Assembly (NCBI GenBank): GCA_031284445.1
Contig: JAISZW010000196.1
Span: 1 to 15,611, forward strand
Reading direction: 5' to 3'
Length of the DNA stretch: 15,611 nt
Source: Candidatus Methanovirga basalitermitum
Lineage (GTDB): Archaea > Methanobacteriota > Methanobacteria > Methanobacteriales > Methanobacteriaceae
Shown: one piece after another, positions 1-7,591 of the stretch
Numbering within the stretch: the stretch's first letter is position 1
How the letters are laid out: every line of letters begins with the position of its first letter
Program-made: the position numbers and the translations under genes
Notes under the pieces: generated by a model
The model's input: only the letters and a program-made list of their open reading frames with translations
Databases searched by the model: none
Told to the model about the DNA's origin: nothing

Positions 1-523
1 ATGTTCCTATATTGTAGGTTTCAGTCTCTTTGTTTTTAGAGAATAAATTTTCATCAATAAAACCAAACCTAACAACAGAAATCCTATCCAAATCAACACC
101 ATAAAGAGAATTAAGTTTACTCTTAGTATCTTTTGATGAAGTTATAATATGCCTACACTTTAGTGCTAATTTTCTTTCGTCAAATTTTTTTAATTTTTCA
201 AAGATTTTTCCTTTTATATTTAAGTAAGGATTATATATAGGATCTAACTCCACAAGGTCATGAATTGTAACAACTGTTTTATCCTTACGAGATGGAATGA
301 TGTAACTAACAGCAAGAGCATGATAAATATCTCCATCTGGAACCCTAAAAAATCTAACTCTTGGATTCAGTAAATATTTCAAAGAATTTGAGATATCTAA
401 TTCAATTCTTGAAACATTTAACGATTTATCATCTTTCAGTCCATTATAAAGATTTCTACTATAAACACCAACTCCACTCCCTTTAGATGAAAAATTATTG
501 GAAATTAAACAAACTTTAGTCAA
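1..523 (-). CDS. Glycosyltransferase family 4 (GT-B fold), N-terminal part, cut by the window edge
   Basis: Reading the minus strand from a TTG at 523 gives 174 uninterrupted codons that run off the window. The start has a strong ribosome site (GGAGG at 535-531, seven bases upstream), and an in-frame TAG lies at 550-548, so TTG is the only sensible start. The protein begins TKVCLISNNFSSKGSG, followed by GVGVYSRNLYNGL: the beta-strand plus glycine-rich loop that opens GT4 enzymes. A later VVTIHDL strand and a helix-rich stretch ending in IITSSKDTK also match the GT4 N-terminal Rossmann domain (family knowledge). Such enzymes transfer a sugar from a nucleotide-sugar to a cell-surface glycan or lipid. 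The donor-binding C-terminal domain lies outside the window, so the substrate cannot be inferred. The gene faces the same way as the pilin-like genes upstream but is separated from them by about 420 bases. Confidence 0.85.
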   Translation of the reverse strand, partial: MTKVCLISNNFSSKGSGVGVYSRNLYNGLKDDKSLNVSRIELDISNSLKYLLNPRVRFFRVPDGDIYHALAVSYIIPSRKDKTVVTIHDLVELDPIYNPYLNIKGKIFEKLKKFDERKLALKCRHIITSSKDTKSKLNSLYGVDLDRISVVRFGFIDENLFSKNKETETYNIGT

Positions 524-944
524 AATATACCCTCCAATTATAGCATTCTATAAGTTAAATGGTTCTCCTTAATATTAACAAAATCATCTCCCAATTTATT
601 CATTCTTAATTCTAACTTAATCTACTCTTTTATCTAAATTAATTACATTATTGTTTAATACTTTAATATCTTATTTTAAGTCTAAGAAATATAATTGTAA
701 AATTTTATCCTCCATCAATTATACTCCCATTTAAATATGATTCTAAAACTCTATCCTCCATCAACTATACCATCATTTATCATATTATAATACATCTTAG
801 TAGAAATTAATAGTTGTTATTTCGATCATTCTTATCTATACCTACTGAAATCATTAGCATTTTATAATTGTTAATTCAATATCTTGTTTAAGTATATAAA
901 CTTACCTTTATACAAATACTAAACTAGACCATCCCATACTCTGT
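524..944. other. Non-coding AT-rich spacer with a 19-bp dispersed direct repeat
   Basis: I see no open frame with a ribosome site here. The only structure noticed is a 19-base motif present twice, at 706-724 and 752-770, differing at one base. The promoter of the glycosyltransferase gene should lie in the part nearest 540-600, but no single TATA box stands out in the AT-rich background. Confidence 0.6.
706..770. repeat. Two copies of a 19-bp direct repeat
   Basis: Copy 1 (706-724) reads tatcctccatcaattatac; copy 2 (752-770) has a single T-to-C change. The copies are 27 bases apart. On the minus strand each contains TTGATGGAGGATA, so it resembles a duplicated ribosome-site region, but no open frame follows either copy. 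Confidence 0.6.
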
Positions 945-1427
945 TCATATACATTGAAGATTTCCAGTTGTAATAGCATAATTATTTGAAAAACAAGGAT
1001 TATAAAAGATGATTAGAATGATTTTCATTTTTAAATGTGGAAGATATTGTTTTTCTTATATTATAATTAATTCTATCTCATACACTATTTTTATCAGATG
1101 ATTTTAAAGAGGATGAACTTGCATAAACCCTAAGTTGTATTTTTTTTTTAAGATAGCCTTTATCAAATCCAATATCAGTTTTAACTATTTTTGAAACCTT
1201 AATATCTTGAGGGTATGTTAATTGAGGATTTTTTAATAAATAATCATCAAAAGTTTCCTTTGGATAAACACTAAGACCATCAATTCCCATTCCCTCTTCA
1301 GCGCCAATCCTCGCACTTGAGATTATTATTTTCATTTTCATTTAATATCATGGATACACAAATTGCACCAACTATCACAAATGCTATAAGTAGTAAATAT
1401 TCAATTGACACAATTGAGCCTTTTCAT
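945..1427 (-). pseudogene. Broken type IV pilin-like gene (class III signal peptide)
   Basis: Minus-strand pieces assemble into one pilin-like protein of about 155 residues with several lesions. (1) ATG at 1427-1425 is followed in the +1 frame by KGSIVSIEYLLLIAFVIVG, a prepilin-peptidase-type KG...E motif plus hydrophobic helix, with a TGA directly before it in that frame. (2) Another +1 shift near 1350-1335 leads into the piece at 1341-1078 (IISSARIGAEEGMG ... RVYASSSS). (3) That frame hits TGA at 1080-1078 but continues as DRINYNIRKTISSTF, a coding-like helix. (4) A last +1 shift near 1005 gives YNPCFSNNYAITTGNL before a stop at 947-945. The order (leader, helix, polar ectodomain) suits small secreted pilin-like proteins of Methanobacteriales. 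The central 87-codon stretch alone has no ribosome site or leader. It lies directly downstream of the intact pilin-like gene. Confidence 0.6.
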
Positions 1428-1463
1428 TTAAAATCATTAAATCAACACTACACCATTTATAAA

Positions 1464-1913
1464 TTAATTAGTGCCTCTAACCACTACACCATTATTATAT
1501 TTAGATATTAAAGTGATAGTATAACTATTTCCAGAATAAAGTTTTATCTCACTCATCCTATCACCATTTTTATTAAACAAAGTTATTGGAAATATAGTTT
1601 CTCTTGCTTTCTTATTATTAAATTCTAAAATTATGTTCCTATAATCAATTGTTATTAAATATCTATGATTATCTATTTTCTCAGGCAAATAAATTTCACT
1701 AGAAACAGATTCTAAACTTTGGCTTATCTGATTAAACTGATTTGAAATATTCTCAAGAATAATTCTTCCTTGAATATTTTCATCTAATGTAGATAAACTA
1801 TTAATTTGAGATTGGAATAATCCTAGAATTAAAATAGCTATTACTATTGTTGTGAAGATGAAAAATAGAAATTCAATTGAAGCTATTCCCTTTGAATCTA
1901 TTTCATCAAGCAT
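1464..1913 (-). CDS. Type IV pilin-like secreted protein with class III signal peptide
   Basis: A 149-residue protein. The open frame extends back to 2015, but the upstream 34 codons are unlike a leader. The ATG at 1913-1911 gives MLDEIDSKG at residues 1-9, then IASIE and about 20 hydrophobic residues (FLFFIFTTIVIAILILGLF). A short charged leader ending in KG, with Glu at mature position +5 before a hydrophobic helix, is the archaeal class III signal recognised by FlaK/EppA-type prepilin peptidases (family knowledge). The ectodomain (about 36-149) is Ser/Asn/Ile-rich and has no domain I recognise. The ribosome site is weak (GAAGAAG shortly upstream). It is likely a pilin or minor pilin assembled in the cell surface. 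A related but broken gene follows immediately downstream, so this was probably a two-gene pilin cluster. Confidence 0.75.
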   Translation of the reverse strand: MLDEIDSKGIASIEFLFFIFTTIVIAILILGLFQSQINSLSTLDENIQGRIILENISNQFNQISQSLESVSSEIYLPEKIDNHRYLITIDYRNIILEFNNKKARETIFPITLFNKNGDRMSEIKLYSGNSYTITLISKYNNGVVVRGTN

Positions 1914-2015
1914 ATCTTCTTCTATTTTAAAAAATAAAAAATTTTTTGAAGTTATAGAAACAAAACTTCTCTTTATTTTGAAACATTTTAAATTTATAAA
2001 ATAATCTAAATTCAT

Positions 2016-2316
2016 ATAAATAACAATTTTAAAATGCTTACTTAAAAAGTTAGCTTACAGATAAAAAAATGGGTGTGTGAAAAATCTAACTGATGGGTTT
2101 TTACAATATGATTTTTTTTATCTCATTCATATATTTTTTTGAATTTTAATACTACTTTATTTTTCTTTAAAAAATTTATAAATTATTATTTAATTTTTAT
2201 TATAAAAAAATTTTATTCTATAATTTTATTTTAAGCTTATTCATGTCCTTATTTATTAAATACAGAAAATTAAAAATTTTGATAATGTAAATAATATGAT
2301 AATATTGAATTAGAAA
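2016..2316. other. AT-rich spacer between pyrI and the pilin-like gene
   Basis: Contains long T and A runs and no open frame of note. The promoter of the pilin-like gene should lie here on the minus strand. A solitary gggtgtgtg at 2070-2078 resembles the outer end of the insertion sequence at 4989, but no matching partner was found nearby. Confidence 0.55.
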
Positions 2317-2790
2317 TTAATAGAATTGTGCTTTAATTTCTTCTGCAGTAATTAATCTATCACAGTAATAACATCGAAGAACTATCGGCATCTTCTTTAC
2401 AAGTTTAAACCTTGATTCAATAGGTTCATTGGTGTTTGTAACACATCTTTGATTTGTACATTTAATAATTGAATTTAATTCATTTCTAAATTTAATTTTT
2501 TCTTTAATAACTATATTATAGTTTCTTATAATATTAATAGTAGCATTAGGGGAAATTAATGCAACTTGATCAAGTTCAGATGGTTTAAGCTCCCTATTCT
2601 CAATTTTTACAATGTCTTTAAAATCAATAGCATTTGATGAAACATTCATAGCTATTGTAACACTTGTATCCTTATTTGGAAGTCCTAAAATTCTTAAGAG
2701 ATATAATGACTTATTGGAGGTTATATGGTCAATGACAGTACCATCCTTAATTTGTTTAACCTTCATTTCATGATTTTTTGATTTTTTCAT
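2317..2790 (-). CDS. pyrI: Aspartate carbamoyltransferase regulatory chain
   Basis: 157 residues, close to the 150-155 usual for PyrI. The N-terminal nucleotide-binding domain (about 10-105) begins KVKQIKDGTVIDHI and includes LGLP..., as in PyrI proteins. The C-terminal zinc domain has the four ligands C111, C116, C140 and C143, with the same spacing as the E. coli ligands (109, 114, 138, 141). PyrI dimers join PyrB trimers to form the allosteric ATCase holoenzyme, which catalyses the first committed step of pyrimidine synthesis and responds to CTP/ATP (family knowledge). It is the third gene of an apparent secF-secD-pyrI run, 39 bases after secD, with GGAAG upstream of the ATG. The catalytic gene pyrB is not in the window, so the two subunits are encoded apart. 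Confidence 0.97.
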   Translation of the reverse strand: MKKSKNHEMKVKQIKDGTVIDHITSNKSLYLLRILGLPNKDTSVTIAMNVSSNAIDFKDIVKIENRELKPSELDQVALISPNATINIIRNYNIVIKEKIKFRNELNSIIKCTNQRCVTNTNEPIESRFKLVKKMPIVLRCYYCDRLITAEEIKAQFY

Positions 2791-2829
2791 TATAATAAAC
2801 TTCCAACTATTTAAATGTATATTGTCTCC

Positions 2830-4077
2830 CTAATTAAAGAATAATTCAACGAATTTAGCATATGCAGGTCTTGTAATAAATATTCCAACTAAAACACCGA
2901 GTATCGTCGTAAATGCAAAACCAGCTAAAACACCAATACCACTTGAACCTCTTGCAAATCCTACATATACCAAGGGTAACATAGCTGCAACCAATGTCCC
3001 AGCTGATGCAAAAATTATGAATAATGCATTCTTCACATTCATTCTTGTTCTTGCTTTTCTTCTTCTTTCAGCTCTTTTACTCCCATCAAGTGTAGTATGG
3101 TGGAGAACTTCATCAGTAATAATGATCTGATCGTCTACTCCTGTTCCTACAGAAGCAATAAGACCAACAATAGCTGAAAGGTCTATGTTCCAGCTTATAG
3201 CTGATGCTATCCCCATAACAATTAAAACCTCAGATATACTTGTAATCACTATTGGCATGGCAAGGAAAGGTCTCTTATATCTAATAAAGATCACTATAGA
3301 GATCGCTATAATAGCTAACAATCCAGCAACAATAGCTCCCCAAAGGAATTTATCTCCTAATTCTGGAGAAATCGTATTTGAACCTATGACTTTAACTTTA
3401 ACAGGTATTGAACCAGATTTAAGGATTGTGTGAAGTTCTTTTGCCTTGGTTTCAGCTTCTTCACGACTGTTAGCTGATCCTTGTACTTGAACAGTTGTAG
3501 ATGGTTCTCCATTTGCTAGACCAGCATCAAGTTCAGGAGCATTCTTATCAATTAAGTTACCATCTAAGTACATATAAACTTTATGACCTGCTTTACCTTT
3601 TGCATTGTCAGCGAATTTCTTAGCCCCAGTTGCAGTAACAGTAAATGGTACTTTCCATGTTGTACCTGTTATTTCATAATTATCAACCTTTTCAATATCA
3701 GTACCAGACAATACCGTTAAATTATCAATTTGTGCTTCAAAAATACCAGGGTTACCAATCAATTTCTCTACTTCTGCACCTGTTACACCAGCCATTTCAA
3801 TGATAACCAATTGATTACCACTTGATCTAACTTTAACATCTTTTACTCCAAATGTGTTAAGACGCTTATCTATAACATTTGTGACTGTATCCATAGTATC
3901 TTTGTCTACAGGATGTTCTAATTGTAACTGAACCAATGACCCTCCTTTTAAGTCAAGACCTTGTGATATTCCATGAACTGAAATTAAAAGAATGCTTCCT
4001 AAAACTAATACCATCATTAATATTGTCTGTTTATCTTTAATGAATTCAGACAAATTCTTAGATCTTCTATTTTTCAT
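2830..4077 (-). CDS. secD: Protein-export membrane protein SecD (archaeal type)
   Basis: 415 residues. TM1 lies at about 18-36, followed by the family motif GLDLKGGS at 40-47. A large extracellular P1-type domain spans about 50-240. Five C-terminal membrane segments follow (about 243-410), including the SecD signature VGTGVDDQII. SecD forms a heterodimer with SecF that is thought to assist late steps of Sec translocation using the ion gradient; archaea have the pair but lack SecA (family knowledge). The ATG overlaps the secF stop codon by four bases (ATGA), with GAGG just upstream, so translation is probably coupled to secF. The conserved Asp pair in GVDDQ is intact and nothing looks truncated. 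Confidence 0.97.
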   Translation of the reverse strand: MKNRRSKNLSEFIKDKQTILMMVLVLGSILLISVHGISQGLDLKGGSLVQLQLEHPVDKDTMDTVTNVIDKRLNTFGVKDVKVRSSGNQLVIIEMAGVTGAEVEKLIGNPGIFEAQIDNLTVLSGTDIEKVDNYEITGTTWKVPFTVTATGAKKFADNAKGKAGHKVYMYLDGNLIDKNAPELDAGLANGEPSTTVQVQGSANSREEAETKAKELHTILKSGSIPVKVKVIGSNTISPELGDKFLWGAIVAGLLAIIAISIVIFIRYKRPFLAMPIVITSISEVLIVMGIASAISWNIDLSAIVGLIASVGTGVDDQIIITDEVLHHTTLDGSKRAERRRKARTRMNVKNALFIIFASAGTLVAAMLPLVYVGFARGSSGIGVLAGFAFTTILGVLVGIFITRPAYAKFVELFFN

Positions 4078-4922
4078 ACGCCCTCAACTCCCTTATCTCC
4101 TAAGTACCATCGTATGATTCCAAGATTCATTAACCATGTAGCTATTATATCTGCAAGTAATCCAAAGATTAAAACTATTGCAATATTACTTAGAGTACTT
4201 GCTTCAGGTATTAAAATTATTGTGACTATGTACAAAACAGTCATTGCAACAATAGCTGCAAACGACATTGTAAGACCTGTTTTCATAGCATTCAAAGCTC
4301 TTTGATGAAGAGTCCCATCTCTCCTTTTTAAAAGTCTAGTTGTGAGTAAAATATCACTATCCACACTATAACCAATTAACATGAGTATTGCTCCAACAGA
4401 AGCAATTGATAAGTCAATATGGAATATTGACATTCCTCCAACAGCCACCACAATATCACTAATAGCAGCCAGAATTATTGCAATAGAAGGAACAGGTTCT
4501 CTAAATATTATGAAAACAGTAATTGACATGAATATAAATGCAAAAGCTATTGCCCAGTAAATCTGTACCATTGCTTCAGAACTTAAAATTGGACCAATTG
4601 AATTGTATGAAATTATTTTTCCTGTATCACCAATTATATCAGTAAATACATTTTCATCAACCTCATTTCCAATTTCTACACTTGTTTTTGAATCCATCTT
4701 ACTTAAGACATCAACATCAGAACCATTTAATTTACTTGATAGCATGTTCTTCAGTTCTGTAGAGGACATATTTTTGCTTAATTCTAAATTAGCTATTGAT
4801 CCCCCTTTTAACTCGACACCTTGTTCAAGACCATTTAAGAGTATCACTCCCAGCATGATAACCGTTACAATAACAGGTATTATAATTAATAGTTTATAAT
4901 TTTTCATCATTTTCTCAATCAT
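4074..4922 (-). CDS. secF: Protein-export membrane protein SecF (archaeal type)
   Basis: 282 residues from the ATG at 4922. A GTG start three codons upstream (4931) is possible, but the ATG has AGGTG at good spacing (about 4934-4930), so I prefer it. TM1 is at about 10-29, then GVELKGGS at 35-42, a short extracellular domain, and five further membrane segments. The signature LIGYSVDSDILLTTRL (the second conserved block of SecF, around the YSVDSD motif) is intact. It partners with SecD in the membrane. First gene of the secF-secD-pyrI run, with a candidate TATA box at 4968-4977. A decayed insertion sequence begins only 67 bases upstream of the start codon yet leaves the TATA box in place. Confidence 0.97.
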   Translation of the reverse strand: MIEKMMKNYKLLIIIPVIVTVIMLGVILLNGLEQGVELKGGSIANLELSKNMSSTELKNMLSSKLNGSDVDVLSKMDSKTSVEIGNEVDENVFTDIIGDTGKIISYNSIGPILSSEAMVQIYWAIAFAFIFMSITVFIIFREPVPSIAIILAAISDIVVAVGGMSIFHIDLSIASVGAILMLIGYSVDSDILLTTRLLKRRDGTLHQRALNAMKTGLTMSFAAIVAMTVLYIVTIILIPEASTLSNIAIVLIFGLLADIIATWLMNLGIIRWYLGDKGVEGV

Positions 4923-4967
4923 TAAAGACACCTAAACTTCATATTTCTCCTTTTATTAGATATTCAA

Positions 4968-4977
4968 ATTTTATATG
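4968..4977 (-). promoter_or_regulatory. Candidate TATA box for secF-secD-pyrI
   Basis: The minus strand reads CATATAAAAT, about 46 bases before the secF ATG, so transcription should start near 4945. This places the start only about 12 bases from the inverted-repeat end of the insertion sequence at 4989. Confidence 0.5.
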
Positions 4978-5120
4978 GTAATATTTATGGGTGTGTCCAA
5001 AATTCCATGGTAAATTCATTATCCGAAATTAATACATCACATAAAATATTAATAAATGGAGAATAGTTAAATGATATAATCATGACATCTAATACAATAA
5101 ACTTCTCCAAATAATAATTA

Positions 5121-5164
5121 TGCAACTTGAACTATATAAACCTGCAACTTGAACTATATAAACC
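5121..5164 (+). repeat. Perfect 22-bp tandem duplication
   Basis: Bases 5121-5142 are repeated exactly at 5143-5164. Each unit starts tgcaacttgaac and contains tatataaa, so the duplication doubles a TATA-like sequence upstream of the broken transposase. Confidence 0.9.
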
Positions 5165-5254
5165 CTAATGGTACTGAAAGAATCGTGATCAAAAAAGACA
5201 CATTATACTTATCAAATTTTTTCACACCCTGATTATCATCATAAGATTGAAAAT

Positions 5255-6304
5255 AGGATTGATAAAAAGCTTAAATGTGTGTATGTAGATCCTAATCCAA
5301 AATGTAGGGAATGTAAATCAGAAAACTTGAGTAAAAAATATTTAGACCCAAAGAACATTAATAAAAACCATTTAATCTACGATTACCTATATTTGCAATG
5401 AATGTGATCATATACACCGTACAAGCTTAGAACCATTCATTAGTCAATACATATACGATCTATGTTAAAGGACAAGAATCCAAGTAAATTTTTCCTGGTC
5501 TATGTCACTTAAAAACATAACACTACTAAATAATGTGGTTAATTGTGCAAACCTCCTGTAGATAGACAATATTAAATAGTTTAAGGAAATATTATGCTAT
5601 ATGGAAGATGAAAAACAGTCAAAAAATACATTTATCAGGAAATTAGTGTTATGAAAGAATATATTAAAGTTAATGGATATAAATTCTATATTTTAGCATT
5701 ATTTGATATAGAACTTAATATTTTCCTAGATTACAAGATTGTAGAGGATTTAAAAAAGAACACAGTTAAAGAGATTAGACAAAGCAACCGAAGGTCATGA
5801 AAGATTTGCTATACACTTACATGATGGTTGTCAAATGTATAAAGATATAGTAGAAGGATTAGGATTCATACATAACCTCTGCATTTTCCATCTGATCAAA
5901 GATTTACAGAAATCATCCATAAAAAAAAGATGAAAAATAAAAAATTAGATCCAAACTTTTTTTAAAAAGTTTGATCAAAACATTTGAATCAAAACTTAAA
6001 TAATAACATATTGCACATATTGTATAAAAAAAAACTATAAGAAAGCTAAAAATAAATTTTAAAACTTATTATTACATATGGACAAGATTTCCCCTGAATT
6101 GATGTTTTTATTAATACTAAACTCAAACCCAATTTTGATTGGGTTTGCGAACTTATAAACCATACCATATATAAATGTTTACTAACTACTAATAATACTT
6201 TGGAAAATTACTTTGGTGTGACACCTTCAAGGCATTTAAAAAAGATTTATAAAACTGTTGATGGGATTTTAATGTATGTAGATTCAGAGAGAAAAATGGG
6301 ATGA
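5255..6304 (+). pseudogene. DDE-type transposase remnant, multiply frameshifted
   Basis: Fragments in different plus-strand frames read as one transposase. An N-terminal zinc ribbon is visible as VDPNPKCRECKSENL near 5290-5335 and, after a shift, YICNECDHIHRT near 5388-5421 (two CxxC pairs). The catalytic core follows: EYIKVNGYKFYILALFD near 5656-5706, then, in another frame, HDGCQMYKDIVEGLGF near 5818-5865 with IFHLIKDL. The C-terminal block TNNTLENYFGVTPSRHLK near 6189-6240 holds the Glu typical of the third acidic position, ending at TGA 6304. The first catalytic Asp appears replaced, and there are at least three frameshifts plus internal stops, so it is inactive. The zinc ribbon plus DDE layout is clear; the exact IS family is not. 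Confidence 0.75.
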
Positions 6305-6350
6305 AAATTATTGAAAAATTTGAGGTGACCATGGAATTTTAGAGATAGCC

Positions 6351-6938
6351 AATTTCTCTTGAATGAAATGGAGAGGGTTAGGAAACAAAATTTCTTCTTT
6401 GAAAGTTCTAATTTGAATTTTATTTAAACAGTTATTAGTGAAGATTTAAACAGTCCCTGTTAAAGGGGAAACTCATGTCAACAAGTGATGATAATAAGCA
6501 TTCATTAGTTCGGAGATTTTTTAGAATATTTTAGGAGAGTCTCTAAAACATAACTTTTAATACAGTATATAATCAATTATAAGATAGGTTAATACGATCA
6601 GATACTGAAAACCATATTATAGTGAATTTGTAAAATTAAATTTATTATGATTAATTATAGTTTGGAATTTGATAAATTTTTTAATTAACTAAAAATCCTT
6701 TATTATTTAATTATAAGATTTATATAACTTATTTTTGTAAATAAATAGATAATATTAACTAATATTAAAAAAATAATATAAATATGTCATTTAATAAAAT
6801 ATTTAAAGAATTTTATTTATAATAGATTTTCCAAAATATTTATCTAAAAATTAAAGATATGAAAAAATAAATTTACAATCCAATATAATATAATATAATA
6901 TAATATGCAATCAAATGACCATGACCCAATATTTATAT
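6351..6938. other. Gene-poor AT-rich spacer upstream of endA
   Basis: No substantial open frame. A 19-codon frame (6475-6534, MSTSDDNKHSLVRRFFRIF) with a purine-rich aaagggg upstream might be the start of a lost gene. An imperfect inverted repeat lies near 6445-6464 (tttaaacag ... ctgttaaa). An ATATA-type microsatellite lies at about 6884-6905, just before the endA promoter. Confidence 0.5.
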
Positions 6939-6950
6939 ATTTTTAAACCA
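6939..6950 (+). promoter_or_regulatory. Candidate TATA box for endA-trpS
   Basis: The plus strand reads atttatatattt here, about 50-55 bases before the preferred endA ATG at 6999, so transcription would begin near 6970. This argues against the upstream in-frame ATG at 6915, which would precede its own promoter. Confidence 0.45.
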
Positions 6951-6998
6951 AATATTCACAATATATCAATAAATACAATATCAATAGTCGGTGTAGAG

Positions 6999-7511
6999 AT
7001 GAAAGGAGAATTATTCGATGAAATAATTTCTATTAATATCAAATATAGTCAGAAAGCAATAACTTTAAATCAAAGAAGTCATTTTGGAAAATTAGAAGGT
7101 GATATTTTAGAACTTTCTCTTATTGAAGGAACATATCTCCTAGAAAAAAGTCGTTTGAAAATTTATCTTAATAATAAAAAAGTAGATTTTGAATTTTTAA
7201 TATCTTTAATTCGGGAAAAAGGATTATATGGTAAATATATTGTTTTTAGAGATTTAAAAGATAGAGGTTATATTATCAAAGCAGGGTTCAAGTATGGTTC
7301 TGAATTTAGATTATATGAACGTGGAAAATCTCCTGGTGATGGACATTCACACTATTTAGTTAAGGTAATATATGAATTTGAGAATCTAAAGATTTCAAAT
7401 CTTTCAAGTTATGCAAGGGTTGCTCATGGTGTAAAGAAAAATTTGATTCTTGCTGTGGTTGATGAAGATAAGGATGTTACTTATTATAATTTAAAATGGA
7501 TGAAGCCTTAA
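6999..7511 (+). CDS. endA: tRNA-splicing endonuclease, archaeal short homomeric type
   Basis: 170 residues from ATG 6999, preceded by GGTG five bases upstream. The frame is open back to 6915, but the extra 28 codons are Asn/Ile-rich, contain the TATA-like sequence, and are absent from known archaeal EndA (170-180 residues). The enzyme cuts the bulge-helix-bulge in intron-containing pre-tRNA and pre-rRNA. The catalytic triad is visible by alignment with the M. jannaschii enzyme: Y106 in FRLYERG, H116 in GHSHYLV and K147 in RVAHGVKKN. The C-terminal strand VVDEDKDVTYYN is also typical. This length class functions as a homotetramer (family knowledge). It is followed by trpS after 80 bases that contain an imperfect tandem repeat overlapping the endA stop codon; the two genes are probably co-transcribed. 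Confidence 0.95.
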   Translation: MKGELFDEIISINIKYSQKAITLNQRSHFGKLEGDILELSLIEGTYLLEKSRLKIYLNNKKVDFEFLISLIREKGLYGKYIVFRDLKDRGYIIKAGFKYGSEFRLYERGKSPGDGHSHYLVKVIYEFENLKISNLSSYARVAHGVKKNLILAVVDEDKDVTYYNLKWMKP

Positions 7512-7557
7512 ATTACCCACATTTAAGAACCCCTTAAATTATCCATGCTTAAAAATC
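7506..7557 (+). repeat. Imperfect 26-bp tandem duplication across the endA stop codon
   Basis: Unit 1 (7506-7531) and unit 2 (7532-7557) both start ccttaaatta and match at 20 of 26 positions; all six differences are transitions. Unit 1 includes the last endA codon (Pro) and its TAA stop. Confidence 0.7.
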
Positions 7558-7591
7558 ATGAAAATAAAATTAAAAAATAAAAGGTGATTTG

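Larger units (their letters stand above)
4989..6350 (+). mobile_element. Decayed insertion sequence with imperfect terminal inverted repeats
   Basis: The left end (4989-5014) begins gggtgtgtccaaaattcc. The right end (6325-6350) contains accatggaatttt, which is the exact inverse complement of bases 5000-5012. The outer parts also match imperfectly, giving inverted repeats of about 26 bp with a 13-bp perfect core. Between them lie fragments of a DDE transposase on the plus strand. I could not find a clear target-site duplication (flanks tttat and aattt), as expected for an old insertion. Total length is about 1.36 kb, a normal size for a single-gene IS. The family is not assigned. Confidence 0.75.

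Noticed and set aside
1317..1511. Plus-strand open frame of 64 codons
   Set aside because: Antisense to the pilin-like genes, with no ribosome site and low-complexity Ile-rich product.
1464..2015. Longer 183-residue version of the pilin-like protein
   Set aside because: The extra 34 residues precede a complete class III leader and have no ribosome site; the ATG at 1913 explains the protein better.
2070..2078. Solitary gggtgtgtg resembling the IS end at 4989
   Set aside because: Only nine bases match and no inverse partner or transposase remnant was found nearby.
3185..4899. Plus-strand open frames opposite secD and secF
   Set aside because: Complementary-strand shadows of membrane-protein genes.
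6884..6905. ATATA-type short tandem repeat as a possible regulatory element or origin
   Set aside because: Simple AT microsatellite in AT-rich DNA; no origin-box motif or cdc6/orc1 gene is present.
6915..6998. 28-codon N-terminal extension of endA
   Set aside because: It contains the likely TATA box, has low-complexity composition, and exceeds the usual EndA length; ATG 6999 has its own GGTG.
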